A stretch of 64,000 bases of DNA from Paracidovorax wautersii (GCF_031453675.1 NZ_JAVIZX010000001.1:3432001-3496000); one strand, 5' to 3'. Shown: positions 25,562 to 35,569, counted from the first letter of the stretch. The notes: generated by a model not told the origin, from the sequence alone. Numbers and translations: made by a program.

Positions 25562-26560
25562 ATGAACCGATTCCAACCCCGAACCCCGCGCCGCCGCATG
25601 CTGGCCGGCACCGCTGCCGCGCTCGCGCTGCTGGGCCTGGGCGCCAGCGGCGGTGCTTTCGCACAGGCCTATCCGGCCAAGCCCATCACCTTCGTCGTGC
25701 CGTTCGCTGCCGGCAGCGCCACCGACCAGCTGGCGCGGGCCGTGGGGCAGTCGGCCACCAACGACACCAAGCAGCCGGTGGTGGTGGACAACAAGGGCGG
25801 CGCCAGCGGCATGATCGCCGCGCAGTTCGTGGCGAAGGCCCCGGCCGACGGTTACACGGTGCTCATCACCACCAACACCACGCACGCCGCCAACGAGCAT
25901 CTGTACAAGAAGCTGCCCTACGACCCGGTGAAGGACTTCGTTCCGGTGACCGGCCTGGGCAAGGGCGGCCAGGTGATGGTGGTCAACGCCAACGCCCCGT
26001 ACAAGAACGTGGGCGAGCTGCTGGCCGCGGCGAAGAAGACGCCGGGCAAACTGACCTTCGGCAGCGGCAGCTCGTCGAGCCGCATGGCAGGCGAGATGCT
26101 CAAGCAGTTGGCGGGCGTGGACATCCTGCATGTGCCCTATAAGAGCAACCCGCTGGCCATCACCGACCTGCTGGGCGGGCAGATCGACATGATGATCACG
26201 GACACGTCCACGGGCGTGCCGCAGGTCAAGTCGGGCAAGCTGCGCGCGCTGGGCTACTCCACGCAGAAGCGCAGCACGCAGCTGCCCGATGTGCCCACCA
26301 TCGAAGAGGCCGGCGTCAAGGGCTATGACATGGGCTACTGGTTCGCCGCCTACGTGCCGGCCGGCACGCCGGCGCCGGTGGTGGCCAAGCTCAACGAGCT
26401 GCTGGTGAATGCGACCAAGAGCGCCGCGGCCAAGTCGTTCTACGACATCGCGGGCTCCGAGCCCTGGACCACCACCTCGCAGGAGCTGGCGCAGTTCCAG
26501 GCGGCCGAGACCCAGAAGTGGGGCAAGGTCATCAAGGCCGCCGGGATCGAACCCGAGTAA
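25562..26560 (+). CDS. Bug-family tripartite tricarboxylate transporter substrate-binding protein
   Basis: The protein has 332 residues, with AAGGAGA before the ATG. An Arg-rich signal peptide ends GGAFAQA. The mature protein opens YPAKPITFVVPFAAGSATDQ and contains VENKGG-like VVDNKGGASGMIAAQFVAKA, both Bug/TctC hallmarks. The periplasmic protein would deliver a carboxylate to a TctAB-type transporter or act as a sensor. No tctA or tctB gene is nearby, as is common for Bug proteins in this group. It sits in the LysR-linked set, 62 bases after the AtuA-like small gene. Confidence 0.92.
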   Translation: MNRFQPRTPRRRMLAGTAAALALLGLGASGGAFAQAYPAKPITFVVPFAAGSATDQLARAVGQSATNDTKQPVVVDNKGGASGMIAAQFVAKAPADGYTVLITTNTTHAANEHLYKKLPYDPVKDFVPVTGLGKGGQVMVVNANAPYKNVGELLAAAKKTPGKLTFGSGSSSSRMAGEMLKQLAGVDILHVPYKSNPLAITDLLGGQIDMMITDTSTGVPQVKSGKLRALGYSTQKRSTQLPDVPTIEEAGVKGYDMGYWFAAYVPAGTPAPVVAKLNELLVNATKSAAAKSFYDIAGSEPWTTTSQELAQFQAAETQKWGKVIKAAGIEPE

Positions 26561-26571
26561 GCCGGCACCAC

Positions 26572-26596
26572 AAGGCAGCCCGCGGGCTGCCTTTTT
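26572..26596 (+). terminator. rho-independent terminator after the Bug gene
   Basis: GGCAGCCCGCGGGCTGCC is a perfect palindrome running into TTTTT, 12 bases after the stop codon. Confidence 0.88.
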
Positions 26597-26727
26597 CATG
26601 GGCTGTGCCCTGCCGCAAAGCAGGGCAGGGCGCAGCCTTGCCCACCGGTCCGCGCCTGCCGCGGCGCCGCGTACGGGCACCCAGGCCGCCAGGGGTGGCC
26701 GTTCCCATAACGACAGGAGACAAGACC

Positions 26728-28902
26728 ATGCAAACCCTTTCATTCCTTCGCGGGCGGCTGGCCCGCGGCGTCCCTGCCCGGCGGCCGGCCCGGGCCACCC
26801 TGGCGGCCCTGGCCGCAGCGGCTGCGCTCGCGGCGTGCGGCGGCAGTGGCGGCGGCGGAGATACCCCCGCGGCCGGCACGCCGCAGATGCGCATGACCAT
26901 CGCCGCCACCGAGGATTTCGCCGGCAGCTTCGGCAGCGTGGGCGCGTACGAGAAAGTGAGCGGCACGCTGCACGGCGAGGTGGATCCCAAGGACCCGAAG
27001 AACGCGGTCATCCAGGATCTGCAGCTGGCGCCGGTGAATGCGCGCGGCATGGTCGAGTACAGCACCGACTTCGTGCTGCTCAAGCCCAAGGACATGTCCA
27101 AGGCCAGCGGCGTGCTGCGCTATGACGCGCCCAACCGCGGCAACATCCTCACGATGCCCAACCCCACGGCCACGCCGGGCGATGCGGTGTACTTCGAGCG
27201 GGGCTACGTGATGCTGTACTCGGCCTGGCAGGGCGACGTGCCCAAGAGCAACCCGGCGCGTTTGACGGCGACCGTGCCCGTCGCCAAAAACCCCGACGGC
27301 AGCAGCATCACAGGCCCTTACCGCACGGAACTGGTGCCCACCGCCGCGTCAGCCGCCATGCCGCTGCCCGGCGGGGTGTTCAACGGGACGATGATTCCGT
27401 ACGCGCCCGCCAGCCTGGACAACACCCAGCCCGGCTATTCGCTCACACGCCGCAGGAACGAGACCGACCCGCGCGAGGCGATTCCCGCGGCGCAGTGGAC
27501 GTTCGCCACCTGCGACAGCGCGGCCAACCCCTTCCCCGGCACGCCGAATGCCGCCAGCGTGTGCCTGCAGGGCGGCTTCGATCCGCAGTACCTGTACGAG
27601 CTGGTCTACGTGGCCAAGGACCCCAAGGTCATGGGCGTGGGCCTGGCCGCACTGCGGGACACAGTGAGCTTCTTCCGCGGCCAGGCGCAGGACGCCGACG
27701 GCCGGGCCAACCCGCTGGCCGGGCGCATCCAGTACACGCTGGGGCAGGGCACGTCGCAGTCGGGCAATGCCATGAAGACCTTCCTGCACCTGGGCTTCAA
27801 CCAGCGGCTCGACGGCGGCAAGGTGTTCGACGGCATGTTCGCCCACGTCGCCGCGCGGCAGACGAACATCAACACCCGCTTTGCCGTGCCCGGCGGCGGC
27901 GGCGGTCTGCGGACGGACCACACGGCCTTCGGCCAGACCGCACCGCGTGGGCTGGACAAGGACTACGTGGACGAGGTGAGCGGCCGCCAGGGCGGCGTGA
28001 TGAAGCGCTGCGAGGCCAGCAGCACCTGCCCGCGCTTCTTCCTCGGGCTGTCGGGCACCGAGTTCTGGCAGCTTCAGGGCTCGCCAGTGCTGACCGATGC
28101 CCTGGGCACGCGGGACATCGCCCAGCCGGCCAACGCCCGCATCTACTACTACGCCAGCACCCAGCACGGCGGCACGGGTGGCACGGAAAGCATCAGCTTT
28201 GCGCCCGCGCGCAACGTATATCCCGCGGGCACGGTCGTCCACTTCACCGACACCTTCCGCGCGCTGTTCATCGCGCTGGAAGACTGGGTGGTGCGCGGCA
28301 CGGAGCCGCCGGCCAGCCAGGTGCCGCGCCTGGCGGACGGCACGCTCGCGCGTCCGGCCGACCTGGTGTTCCCGACGATGAAGGGCCTGACCTGGAACGT
28401 CGCCGGCGTGGCCACGCCCATTCCCACGTTCGACTACCTGGCGCGCTACAACGGCTTCAGCCTGCTCGACTACGGCCCGCAGTACGTGCCGCAGGACGAG
28501 GCCGGCATTGCCACGCTGCAGCCGCCGCGCGCCGTGGGCAAGGACTACGCCATCCTGGTGCCGCAGGTGGACCCGGCCACCGGCCTGACGCGCGCCGGCA
28601 TCCGCGGCGTGGAGGCGCGTGCGCCGCTGGGCACCAGCATCGAGTTCAACTACGTGGCCATCCCGGGCATCGTCGATCTGTCCAACCTCGCCGGCAGCTT
28701 CATTCCGTTCCACAAGACCCGTGCGGCGCGGCTGGCGGCGGGCGACACCCGCATGTCGCTGGAAGAGCGGTACACCGACCAGGCGGGCTATGTGGCGGCG
28801 GTCACGCAGGCGGCGCGTGATTTGGTGGCCGAGCGCCTGCTGCTGCAGCGGGATGCGGACGCGCTGGTCGCCAAGGCGCGGGCCACCCCGGTGCTGCCCT
28901 GA
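26728..28902 (+). CDS. secreted lipoprotein, alpha/beta-hydrolase (Abhydrolase_10-like)
   Basis: The protein has 724 residues, with AGGAGA 8 bases before the ATG. A lipoprotein signal with lipobox LAAC precedes a Gly-rich linker. The segment GQGTSQSGNAMKTFLHLGFN (about 340-359) matches the nucleophile elbow of the Abhydrolase_10 family (GxSxSG, likely S343). Other family-like stretches are GTEFWQL and RIYYYASTQHGG. It is probably an outer-membrane or periplasmic esterase on a large ester or lactone. The substrate is unknown. It follows the Bug gene after a terminator and may be part of the same pathway. The frame extends upstream to 26518 without support. Confidence 0.7.
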   Translation: MQTLSFLRGRLARGVPARRPARATLAALAAAAALAACGGSGGGGDTPAAGTPQMRMTIAATEDFAGSFGSVGAYEKVSGTLHGEVDPKDPKNAVIQDLQLAPVNARGMVEYSTDFVLLKPKDMSKASGVLRYDAPNRGNILTMPNPTATPGDAVYFERGYVMLYSAWQGDVPKSNPARLTATVPVAKNPDGSSITGPYRTELVPTAASAAMPLPGGVFNGTMIPYAPASLDNTQPGYSLTRRRNETDPREAIPAAQWTFATCDSAANPFPGTPNAASVCLQGGFDPQYLYELVYVAKDPKVMGVGLAALRDTVSFFRGQAQDADGRANPLAGRIQYTLGQGTSQSGNAMKTFLHLGFNQRLDGGKVFDGMFAHVAARQTNINTRFAVPGGGGGLRTDHTAFGQTAPRGLDKDYVDEVSGRQGGVMKRCEASSTCPRFFLGLSGTEFWQLQGSPVLTDALGTRDIAQPANARIYYYASTQHGGTGGTESISFAPARNVYPAGTVVHFTDTFRALFIALEDWVVRGTEPPASQVPRLADGTLARPADLVFPTMKGLTWNVAGVATPIPTFDYLARYNGFSLLDYGPQYVPQDEAGIATLQPPRAVGKDYAILVPQVDPATGLTRAGIRGVEARAPLGTSIEFNYVAIPGIVDLSNLAGSFIPFHKTRAARLAAGDTRMSLEERYTDQAGYVAAVTQAARDLVAERLLLQRDADALVAKARATPVLP

Positions 28903-29046
28903 CGGCCGGGCGCAGCGGCGGCGGCGGCGGGCGCGCGGCGGGGAGCGCTGCCATGCCCGCCCCCGCCCCTCGGGAGGGTGTGCACGGCCGCGCTGTAGAC
29001 GGTGCAGGCGAGGCCTTTTCTGGCACGGGGCCGCCGGCATTGGACT

Positions 29047-29052
29047 TAAGAT
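29047..29052 (+). promoter_or_regulatory. -10-like TAAGAT of a possibly leaderless GGDEF gene
   Basis: TAAGAT ends 8 bases before a GTG start at 29061 with no ribosome site between, like the arrangement upstream of dnaE and clpS. Confidence 0.3.
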
Positions 29053-29060
29053 CGTCCGCA

Positions 29061-30647
29061 GTGCCGCCCCAGCCTCCCACCTCCCCGCCAGCAACCGCAT
29101 CCCTGTCCGACCGCTCCGCCGAGACGGACGGCACCGTAGGGCTGGTCGTTGCATTCATCGTCCTCACCGTGCTCACGCTGGTGGCCAGCAACGTCTGGCT
29201 GGCCTGGCGCAGCTATGGCAAGGAGATCGCGCTGGCGCAGGAGTCCACGCGCAACATCGCCCATGCCGTATCGCAGCAGTTCGACAGCCTGTTCTCGGAC
29301 GTGGACCGGGCGCTGGAAACCATCACGTTCCAGATCGAGCGGGGCGACCTGTCGCGCACGTCCATCGAGGAACTCCAGCCCATGCTGGTCAACATCCTCA
29401 GCCGCAGCGACCACCTGCATTCGCTGTTCGTGTTCGACCGCGAGGGCCTGTCGGTCATCAACACCCAGCCCACGCGCCCGTCCACGCTGCGCAACAACGA
29501 TCGGCCGTATTTCGTCGCACACCTGGCCAGCCCCAGCACGCAGACGCTGATCGGCGCGCCGCTGGCGGGGCGGTCCACCGGGACGCATGTCATTCCGGTG
29601 TCGCGCCGCATCAACGACTTCGACGGCCAGTTCGCGGGGGTGGTCCTGGCCAGCGTGCGGATCGACTACGTGCTCGGCATGCTGCAAGGCTTCGAGGTGG
29701 GCGACGAGGGCGCAATCGCCCTGACGCTGAACAACGGTGCGATCCTGACGCGGCGCCCGTTCTCCGCAGCGGACCTGCACCGCAGCCTGGCCGACAGCCC
29801 CATCTTCACCGTGCAGCGCACGGCGCGGGCGGGCACCTTGCGCATGAATTCGCCCATCGACGGCGTGCGCCGGCTGGTGGGCTTCGAGCACACCAAGAAC
29901 CACCCGCTGGTGGTCGCCGTGGCGCGGGCGGAGCGCGAGATCTTCGAAAGCTGGTGGCATGCCCTGGCGGTGCAGACGGCCACCGTGGTGCTGATGGCGG
30001 TGCTCATCGGCCTGTCGGGCCGGTACCTCGTGGTGGTGATACGCCAGCGCCGCGACGCCCAGGGCGAGCTGCGTGCGGCCCACCAGGACCTGCTTGCCGC
30101 GAACGAGCGCCTGTGGCATCTGGCCGAGCACGATGGGCTGACCGGTGTGCTCAACCGCCGGGCTTTCGACGCCCGCGGGGCGTCCATCGCCGCGCACTGC
30201 GCGCGCTACCGGCGCGGGGTGTCGCTGGTGCTGTTCGACGTGGACCACTTCAAGGCCTACAACGACCATTTCGGCCACCAGAGCGGCGACGACTGCCTGC
30301 GGGCCGTGGCCCGCGCGCTGGCCGGGGCTGCCCGCCGCCCGGGTGACGTGGTGGCCCGCTACGGCGGCGAGGAGTTCGTCGTCGTGCTGCCCGAAACCGA
30401 TGAGGCCGGCGCGGCCGCCATGGCCGAGAACGCGCTGCAGGCCGTGCGCGCCTTGCGCATCTCGCACCCGCAGAGCCCGCTGGAGATCGTGACGGTGAGC
30501 GCAGGGGGCGCCACCGTCGTCTGCGGACCGGAGACTTCGGCCGCGATCGACGTGCTGCTGCAGCAGGCGGACCGGGCGCTCTATACCGCCAAGCACGACG
30601 GGCGCAACGCCTACCGCGCGTTCACAGACCCCACGTTCCCGGTCTGA
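29061..30647 (+). CDS. membrane diguanylate cyclase with periplasmic sensor domain
   Basis: The protein has 528 residues if started at GTG 29061. An ATG or GTG further upstream (28953) adds a low-complexity tail. A first membrane helix (GLVVAFIVLTVLTLVA) is followed by a dCACHE-like periplasmic domain (~50-295) and a second helix (ATVVLMAVLIGLSG). The GGDEF domain has the active motif GGEEF at 435-439 and, five residues before it, RPGD, the inhibitory I-site pattern. It makes cyclic di-GMP from GTP, probably with product feedback. It is the first of several c-di-GMP genes in this region. Confidence 0.88.
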   Translation: MPPQPPTSPPATASLSDRSAETDGTVGLVVAFIVLTVLTLVASNVWLAWRSYGKEIALAQESTRNIAHAVSQQFDSLFSDVDRALETITFQIERGDLSRTSIEELQPMLVNILSRSDHLHSLFVFDREGLSVINTQPTRPSTLRNNDRPYFVAHLASPSTQTLIGAPLAGRSTGTHVIPVSRRINDFDGQFAGVVLASVRIDYVLGMLQGFEVGDEGAIALTLNNGAILTRRPFSAADLHRSLADSPIFTVQRTARAGTLRMNSPIDGVRRLVGFEHTKNHPLVVAVARAEREIFESWWHALAVQTATVVLMAVLIGLSGRYLVVVIRQRRDAQGELRAAHQDLLAANERLWHLAEHDGLTGVLNRRAFDARGASIAAHCARYRRGVSLVLFDVDHFKAYNDHFGHQSGDDCLRAVARALAGAARRPGDVVARYGGEEFVVVLPETDEAGAAAMAENALQAVRALRISHPQSPLEIVTVSAGGATVVCGPETSAAIDVLLQQADRALYTAKHDGRNAYRAFTDPTFPV

Positions 30648-30737
30648 GGCCCGGCGATTGCCGTTCCATGCCGCGCCGACCCGTGCGTTCGGCAGGCGCG
30701 ATGCCGGCGCGCCGGGGCTGGGCGGCATCCCGAAATG

Positions 30738-30775
30738 CTATGTAAAAGATAGCTCGCTGCGCTTGCTGTGCAATG
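30738..30775. repeat. dispersed palindromic repeat, diverged
   Basis: GCTATGTAAAAGATAGCTCG then CTGCGCTTG matches the first half of the repeat family. It lies between convergent genes, just before a terminator. Confidence 0.55.
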
Positions 30776-30810
30776 AATTCAATGTCATATGGTCTTGAAA
30801 TGCTTTGCTG

Positions 30811-30836
30811 GAGAGCGCAAGACGCTCTCTTTTTTG
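30811..30836 (+). terminator. rho-independent terminator
   Basis: GAGAGCG-CAAGA-CGCTCTC is followed by a run of six T residues. It ends plus-strand transcription between convergent genes. Apart from this and the repeat copy, the 316 bases between the genes hold nothing recognisable. Confidence 0.85.
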
Positions 30837-30963
30837 ATGCGCCGTGCGGCCGCCTCCGCATGCTGCAACCTGCTTGTGGACCAGCCGCACGCCGCCAACC
30901 GCCTGGCATCCATGGGCGCATTGGCGCCCCCGTGGCCTTCCGCACGCCGCCCGCCTGGCGGGC

Positions 30964-32889
30964 CTAGGCAGGCCGCTGGGGCGCCTCGCGCGGCACGCGG
31001 ACCACGAAGGTCGCGCCGCTGCCCATGCCGCCGGACGGCCCCTCCAGCGTGATGCGGCCGCCCAGCATCTCCGTGACGAGCTGGTGCGTGATGTGCAGCC
31101 CCAGTCCGGTGCCTCCCCCGCGGCGGTGGGTGGTGAAGAACGGGTCGAAGATGCGGGCCCGGTTCTCGGCCGGGATGCCCGTGCCGTCGTCCGAAACGCG
31201 GATCACCACATGCTCGGGCCCGTCGGCAGTGGCCTGGATGGCGATCTGCCCGTGGCCCCGGCCTTCGAAGGCATGGGTCAGCGCGTTGCCCAGCAGGTTG
31301 GACACGACCTGCTCCAGCGGACCGGGGTAGCTGTTCATCGCCAGACCGGGCTGCAGGTCCAGGTGCAGCGCGATCGGGTGGTGGGCCGGCCATTTCCGCA
31401 GCCGCGGATCGGCGTCGCGCAGCGTCTCGGCCAGATCGAAGCTGCGCCGCTCCAGGGTCGTGCGGTCGACGGCCACCTGCTTGAAGCGCTGCACGATGCC
31501 GGCCGCGCGCCGGATGGATGCGTCCGACAGCTCCAGCGCGGCCCGCGCCTGGACGAGGAAGCGCTCCAGATCGGATTTGCGCAGCCCGACGTCCAACTGT
31601 TCCTGCAGCTGCCGCAGCTGTTGCTGCACGGTGCTGAGCGACAGGCCGGCGCTGCCCAGCGGTGTGTTGAGCTCGTGGGCCACGCCGGCCACCATCAGCC
31701 CCAGCGAGGACAGCCGCTCGGCCCGGGCCAGATCGGCCTGCACGGTGCGCAGGTTCTCGTTGGCTTCCTGCAGCGCGGCGTTGGTGCGCCGCAGTTCGTC
31801 GGACTGGCGCTCTTCCTCGATCAGCGTGCGGGCGCCGTGCCAGGTCAGCCGCAGGCCGAAGTAGAGCACGCAGGCCAGCACGGCCAGCAGCACTATGCGC
31901 GCACGCCAGCCGGCTTCCAGGGCCGCCTCGGCCGGTATCTGCACCGCCACGCGCAGGTCCAGGTCGCTGACCAGCCGGGTGCGCTCCTCGCTGGCGGAGG
32001 CGCCGGCCTGGCTGATCTGCAGCCGCGCGAAGAGCCAGTCGCCCGTGGCGTCGCTGAACTGGCCGCGCGGCTCCACGGCCATGGCCTGCCACAGCGCCGG
32101 GTGGCTGTAGGCGACCGTGCGCTCGGGCCGGCCGAGCTGCCAGGCCCAGCTGTCCTGCGCACGGGGTGCCTGCAGCCAGTAGCCGGCACTGTTGGCCAGA
32201 TAGACGTTGAGCTGGTGCCGCTTGCCCAGCTGCGTGAGCCGGTCCAGCAGCCGCGCCGCGCGGTAGTTGATGGCCACCAGGCCCTGCACGGTGCCATCGC
32301 GGTGCACGGGCGTGACCATCCGGAGCGTGGGTTCATGCGGCCGTTCCACCACGCCGTTCTCGACGTTCAGGTCCAGCGGAGACAGGTAGAGGGTGTCCGC
32401 CGGCAGCTCGATGCCCAGGCGGAAGTAGGGCCGGTCGGCCTTGTTCTGCAGCTCCGCCTGCGGCACCAGCCGCGGGGCGGCGCCCCGCGTGTTCACGCGC
32501 ACGCGCTCCTGGCCCTGGGTGTCGATCCAGCGCACCTGGTCGTAGGCGCCGGCGCTGCGCGCAAAGGTCAGGAACAGCTGCGACGCGGCATCGGACTCGG
32601 GCCGCAGCGGCGCGGCCAGGTCCGCCAGCAGGACGACGTCCTGGCGCACGCTGCCCAGGGTGCGCTGCAGGATGTCCAGCGTCTCGAAGAGGATGCTGTC
32701 GCGGGTCCGCAGCAGGGGCGCGCGGGCCGTCTGGTCGAGCTCGTTCCACAGCCACGGGAAGCCCACCAGCACCGCGGCGACCCAGGGCGCGAGCAGCAGG
32801 AGGAAGCGCCGGCGCACGGCGGGCGGCAGGGCCCGGAACTGGGCCAGCACCTGGGCCGCCGGCAGCGCCGGACGCGGAATGCGGCTCAT
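30964..32889 (-). CDS. sensor histidine kinase with periplasmic sensor domain
   Basis: The protein has 641 residues. The first membrane helix (FLLLLAPWVAAVLVGFPWLW) is followed by a periplasmic dCACHE-like domain (~50-335), a second helix (IVLLAVLACVLYFGLRL) and a coiled coil. The HisKA region has H405 in GVAHELNTPLGS. The HATPase domain has NLLGNALTHAF, SDDGTGIPAENRARIFDPFF and GTGLGLHI. Its ATG overlaps the stop of the upstream REC-EAL gene by four bases (ATGA), indicating translational coupling, so it is almost certainly the cognate kinase. The signal is unknown. Confidence 0.92.
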   Translation of the reverse strand: MSRIPRPALPAAQVLAQFRALPPAVRRRFLLLLAPWVAAVLVGFPWLWNELDQTARAPLLRTRDSILFETLDILQRTLGSVRQDVVLLADLAAPLRPESDAASQLFLTFARSAGAYDQVRWIDTQGQERVRVNTRGAAPRLVPQAELQNKADRPYFRLGIELPADTLYLSPLDLNVENGVVERPHEPTLRMVTPVHRDGTVQGLVAINYRAARLLDRLTQLGKRHQLNVYLANSAGYWLQAPRAQDSWAWQLGRPERTVAYSHPALWQAMAVEPRGQFSDATGDWLFARLQISQAGASASEERTRLVSDLDLRVAVQIPAEAALEAGWRARIVLLAVLACVLYFGLRLTWHGARTLIEEERQSDELRRTNAALQEANENLRTVQADLARAERLSSLGLMVAGVAHELNTPLGSAGLSLSTVQQQLRQLQEQLDVGLRKSDLERFLVQARAALELSDASIRRAAGIVQRFKQVAVDRTTLERRSFDLAETLRDADPRLRKWPAHHPIALHLDLQPGLAMNSYPGPLEQVVSNLLGNALTHAFEGRGHGQIAIQATADGPEHVVIRVSDDGTGIPAENRARIFDPFFTTHRRGGGTGLGLHITHQLVTEMLGGRITLEGPSGGMGSGATFVVRVPREAPQRPA

Positions 32890-35162
32890 GCGCCGGCGCG
32901 CACGCCGCGCATCCGTGACCGGAACCGCTCCAGCGGCTCGGGCCGGGCGAAGAGGTAGCCCTGCGCCATATGGCAGCCGCGCGCGCGCAGCCAATCGGCC
33001 TGCGCCTGGGTCTCCACGCCTTCGGCCAGCACCCGCATGTGGAAGCGCCGGCCCAGGTCGACGATCATGTCGGCCACCATGAGGTCGCCGGGCACCACGC
33101 CGATCTCGTGCGTGAAGCAGCGGTCGAGCTTGAGCGTCTGCGCGGGCATCGAGCGCAGGTGCGCGAGCGACGAGTAGCCGGTGCCGAAGTCGTCGATGGC
33201 GATGGAGATGCCGGCGTCGCGCAGCACCCGCAGGGCCCGGCCGTTGGACTCGTAGTCGCGGATGGCCGCCGTTTCGGTGATCTCGACTTCCAGCCGCTCG
33301 GGCGCCACGCCGTGGTCCCGCACGATGGCGATGAACTCCTGCACGAAGTCGCGGTGGGCCATCTGCAGGGGGGACACGTTGACGGCGATGGACAGGTCTT
33401 CGATGCCGTCGCCCTGCAGCTGCACCAGCGCCTGGCAGGCCAGGTGCAGCACCTGCCGTCCCATCGGCACGATCAGGCCATTGGCCTCGGCCATGGGGAT
33501 GAAGTCGGTCGGCGGGATGCGCGTGCCGTCCGGCCGCGTCCAGCGGGCCAGCGCCTCGGCGCTGACGATGCGGCCGGTGTTCAGCTCGATCTGCGGCTGC
33601 AGCTCGATGCTGATCTCGTTGCCGTGCAGCGCGTGGTACAGCTCCCGGGAGCGCGTGAAGCGCTGGTCCGTCTCACGCTCCAGGCCGGGGGTGTATTCGA
33701 TCATCTCCTGCGTGCCCTGCGACTGCGCGCGCCGCAGCAGCAGCGTGCCCATGGCCATGGCGCTGCGGGCCGAGCCCTGGAAGCAGTCCAGGTCGATGCG
33801 CGCCGCCCGCACGCTGATGAACGCGGGGTGCACCGAAGCGTCCGGGTCCAGCGTCTCCAGGTCGTCGATCCGCTCCTGCAGCAGCAGGCTGCTGTGGCCC
33901 AGGATGGCGAAGGTGTCGTCGTACAGGCGCGCGACCACCGTCGGGGCCGGGAAGACGGCGCTCAGCCTTCGCGCCATCTTCTGCAGCATCAGGTCGCCCT
34001 GTTCGATGCCCAGGGACAGGCAGCTGGCCGAGTACTGGTCCAGCTCGACGAAAAGCAGGGCGCGGTCGCGGGGCGCCGGCACCTCGAGCACCTGTTCCAG
34101 CGTGCGCAGCAGCGCATTGCCGTTGGGCATGGCCAGCAGCGGGTCTTCATAGGCGGTGCGGTCTAGCCGGCTGGTGAGCGCGACGTTGATGAGGCCCGAG
34201 TTGATGTTGGTGGCGAAGACGTGCAGGAGTTCGCGCTCGGTGGAGTCGAGCGGGCGGCCCGTGGCGAGGTAGGTCGCCGCATGCGGCCCGTGCTCCGCGC
34301 CGCCGAAGAACAGCACCTGCCGGGTGCCGGTTTCCACGTTACGGCGCTGGGTGAGGGCGCTGACCAGCAGGTTCCGCACTGCCTCGTCGGGCAGCAGCGC
34401 CAGCGGCTGGTTCACTGCGAAACCGAGGCGGCCCGATGCGCCCACGATGCGTGCGGCCTCCGGCAGCGGGTTGAGCCCGTCTTCCTGCACGCAGACCAGC
34501 CCTTCGGAGTCCAGTTGCAGCAGCCGCGCCAGCTCCTGCATCATGCGCTGGGAGAACTCCTTGAGATTGCCCGCGCGGCTCAGGCTGTTGCTGGCCTCCA
34601 CGATGCACTGCAGCCCGCGCCGGGCCTGTCCCAGCGCGCGGATCTGGGACCAGGTCCGCAGGTTGCTGTTGAGCACCCCCTGCAGGCGGTCGAGCTTCAG
34701 GTCGGTCTTGAGCCAGTAGTCGCTGATGTCGAGCGCGCTGAGCGTGTGCTCCATCGGCGCCATGCCGGGCTGGCCGGTGACGAGCACGATGCGCACCTCG
34801 GCGTTGCCCAGCACTTCGCGCACGCTGCGCACCAGGCGCAGGCCGGCGTCGTCGGTTTCCATCACCACGTCCAGCAGCACCACGGCCACGTCGGGCGTGG
34901 TGCTCAGCACCCGGGCCGCATCCATGGCCGAACACGCGGTGAGGATCTGCACCCGCGCCCCCTGGAACCGGAAGCTCTCCAGGGCCAGGATGAGGGAGTT
35001 CTGGAAGGCGGGGTCGTCGTCGACCGTCAGCACCTTGAGGGCCGGGGGGCGGTAGACGTCGTGGCCGGGTGGCTCCTCCTTGGGGGAAGGGCCGACTTCG
35101 GGCGCGAACAGGAAAGCCTCCTCCTGGGGGTCGGTCCCGCGGTGCGGGGCGCTTGACACCAT
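32886..35162 (-). CDS. response regulator with REC, DUF3369, degenerate GGDEF and EAL domains
   Basis: The protein has 758 residues. GGAGG lies 7 bases before the ATG, and upstream in-frame sequence to 35426 lacks support. The REC domain has D48-D50 and phospho-acceptor D98 (VVLLDVVMETDD). A DUF3369-like middle domain (~190-340) follows. The GGDEF active motif is replaced by YDDTF (414-418), so cyclase activity is unlikely. The EAL domain keeps EAL (536-538), NVSP, EITET and DDFGTGYSSL, so it should hydrolyse cyclic di-GMP. It overlaps the histidine kinase gene, forming a two-component module that controls c-di-GMP breakdown. Confidence 0.92.
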   Translation of the reverse strand: MVSSAPHRGTDPQEEAFLFAPEVGPSPKEEPPGHDVYRPPALKVLTVDDDPAFQNSLILALESFRFQGARVQILTACSAMDAARVLSTTPDVAVVLLDVVMETDDAGLRLVRSVREVLGNAEVRIVLVTGQPGMAPMEHTLSALDISDYWLKTDLKLDRLQGVLNSNLRTWSQIRALGQARRGLQCIVEASNSLSRAGNLKEFSQRMMQELARLLQLDSEGLVCVQEDGLNPLPEAARIVGASGRLGFAVNQPLALLPDEAVRNLLVSALTQRRNVETGTRQVLFFGGAEHGPHAATYLATGRPLDSTERELLHVFATNINSGLINVALTSRLDRTAYEDPLLAMPNGNALLRTLEQVLEVPAPRDRALLFVELDQYSASCLSLGIEQGDLMLQKMARRLSAVFPAPTVVARLYDDTFAILGHSSLLLQERIDDLETLDPDASVHPAFISVRAARIDLDCFQGSARSAMAMGTLLLRRAQSQGTQEMIEYTPGLERETDQRFTRSRELYHALHGNEISIELQPQIELNTGRIVSAEALARWTRPDGTRIPPTDFIPMAEANGLIVPMGRQVLHLACQALVQLQGDGIEDLSIAVNVSPLQMAHRDFVQEFIAIVRDHGVAPERLEVEITETAAIRDYESNGRALRVLRDAGISIAIDDFGTGYSSLAHLRSMPAQTLKLDRCFTHEIGVVPGDLMVADMIVDLGRRFHMRVLAEGVETQAQADWLRARGCHMAQGYLFARPEPLERFRSRMRGVRAGA

Positions 35163-35569
35163 GCTGCATCCTCCACTGCTGGCCGGGCGGTCGCTGCGGG
35201 CGGCCTGGAATCCGGCGTTGTTGTGCTCCGTTTCTGCGGGGGCCGCCCACCGCCCGGAGTCAGCCAACGGCGCGAAGTGCACGTGGATTCCTCCCGGCAG
35301 GGCCAGACTGCGGCGTCTACATGCCCGCCGAAGCGGTGGCGCGAGGGGAGGAAAGGGGAACGGTAGGACCCGTGGGGCCGTCCCGATGCTGTTGATTCGC
35401 CTCCCAGCGTCGCTGCTCCGCGTCATGGCACGTAGCGCTTTGTTGTTCTTGTATAGGGGCAGCCTATCCTTTGCCCCATGTCGATGTCAATGCCCTGTAG
35501 GCGCCTGGGAGACTGGCAGGGCGCGCGCCACCTCAGTCAGGGATAAAAAGAGGCTCCATCCCTTGCGGG
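35163..35569. other. intergenic region upstream of the REC-EAL gene, no gene supported
   Basis: No convincing gene is seen between the REC-EAL start and the repeat copy at the GGDEF gene end. The stretch about 35425-35560 is poorer in G+C (for example TTTGTTGTTCTTGTATAGGG) and probably holds the leftward promoter of the EAL-kinase operon. Confidence 0.4.
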
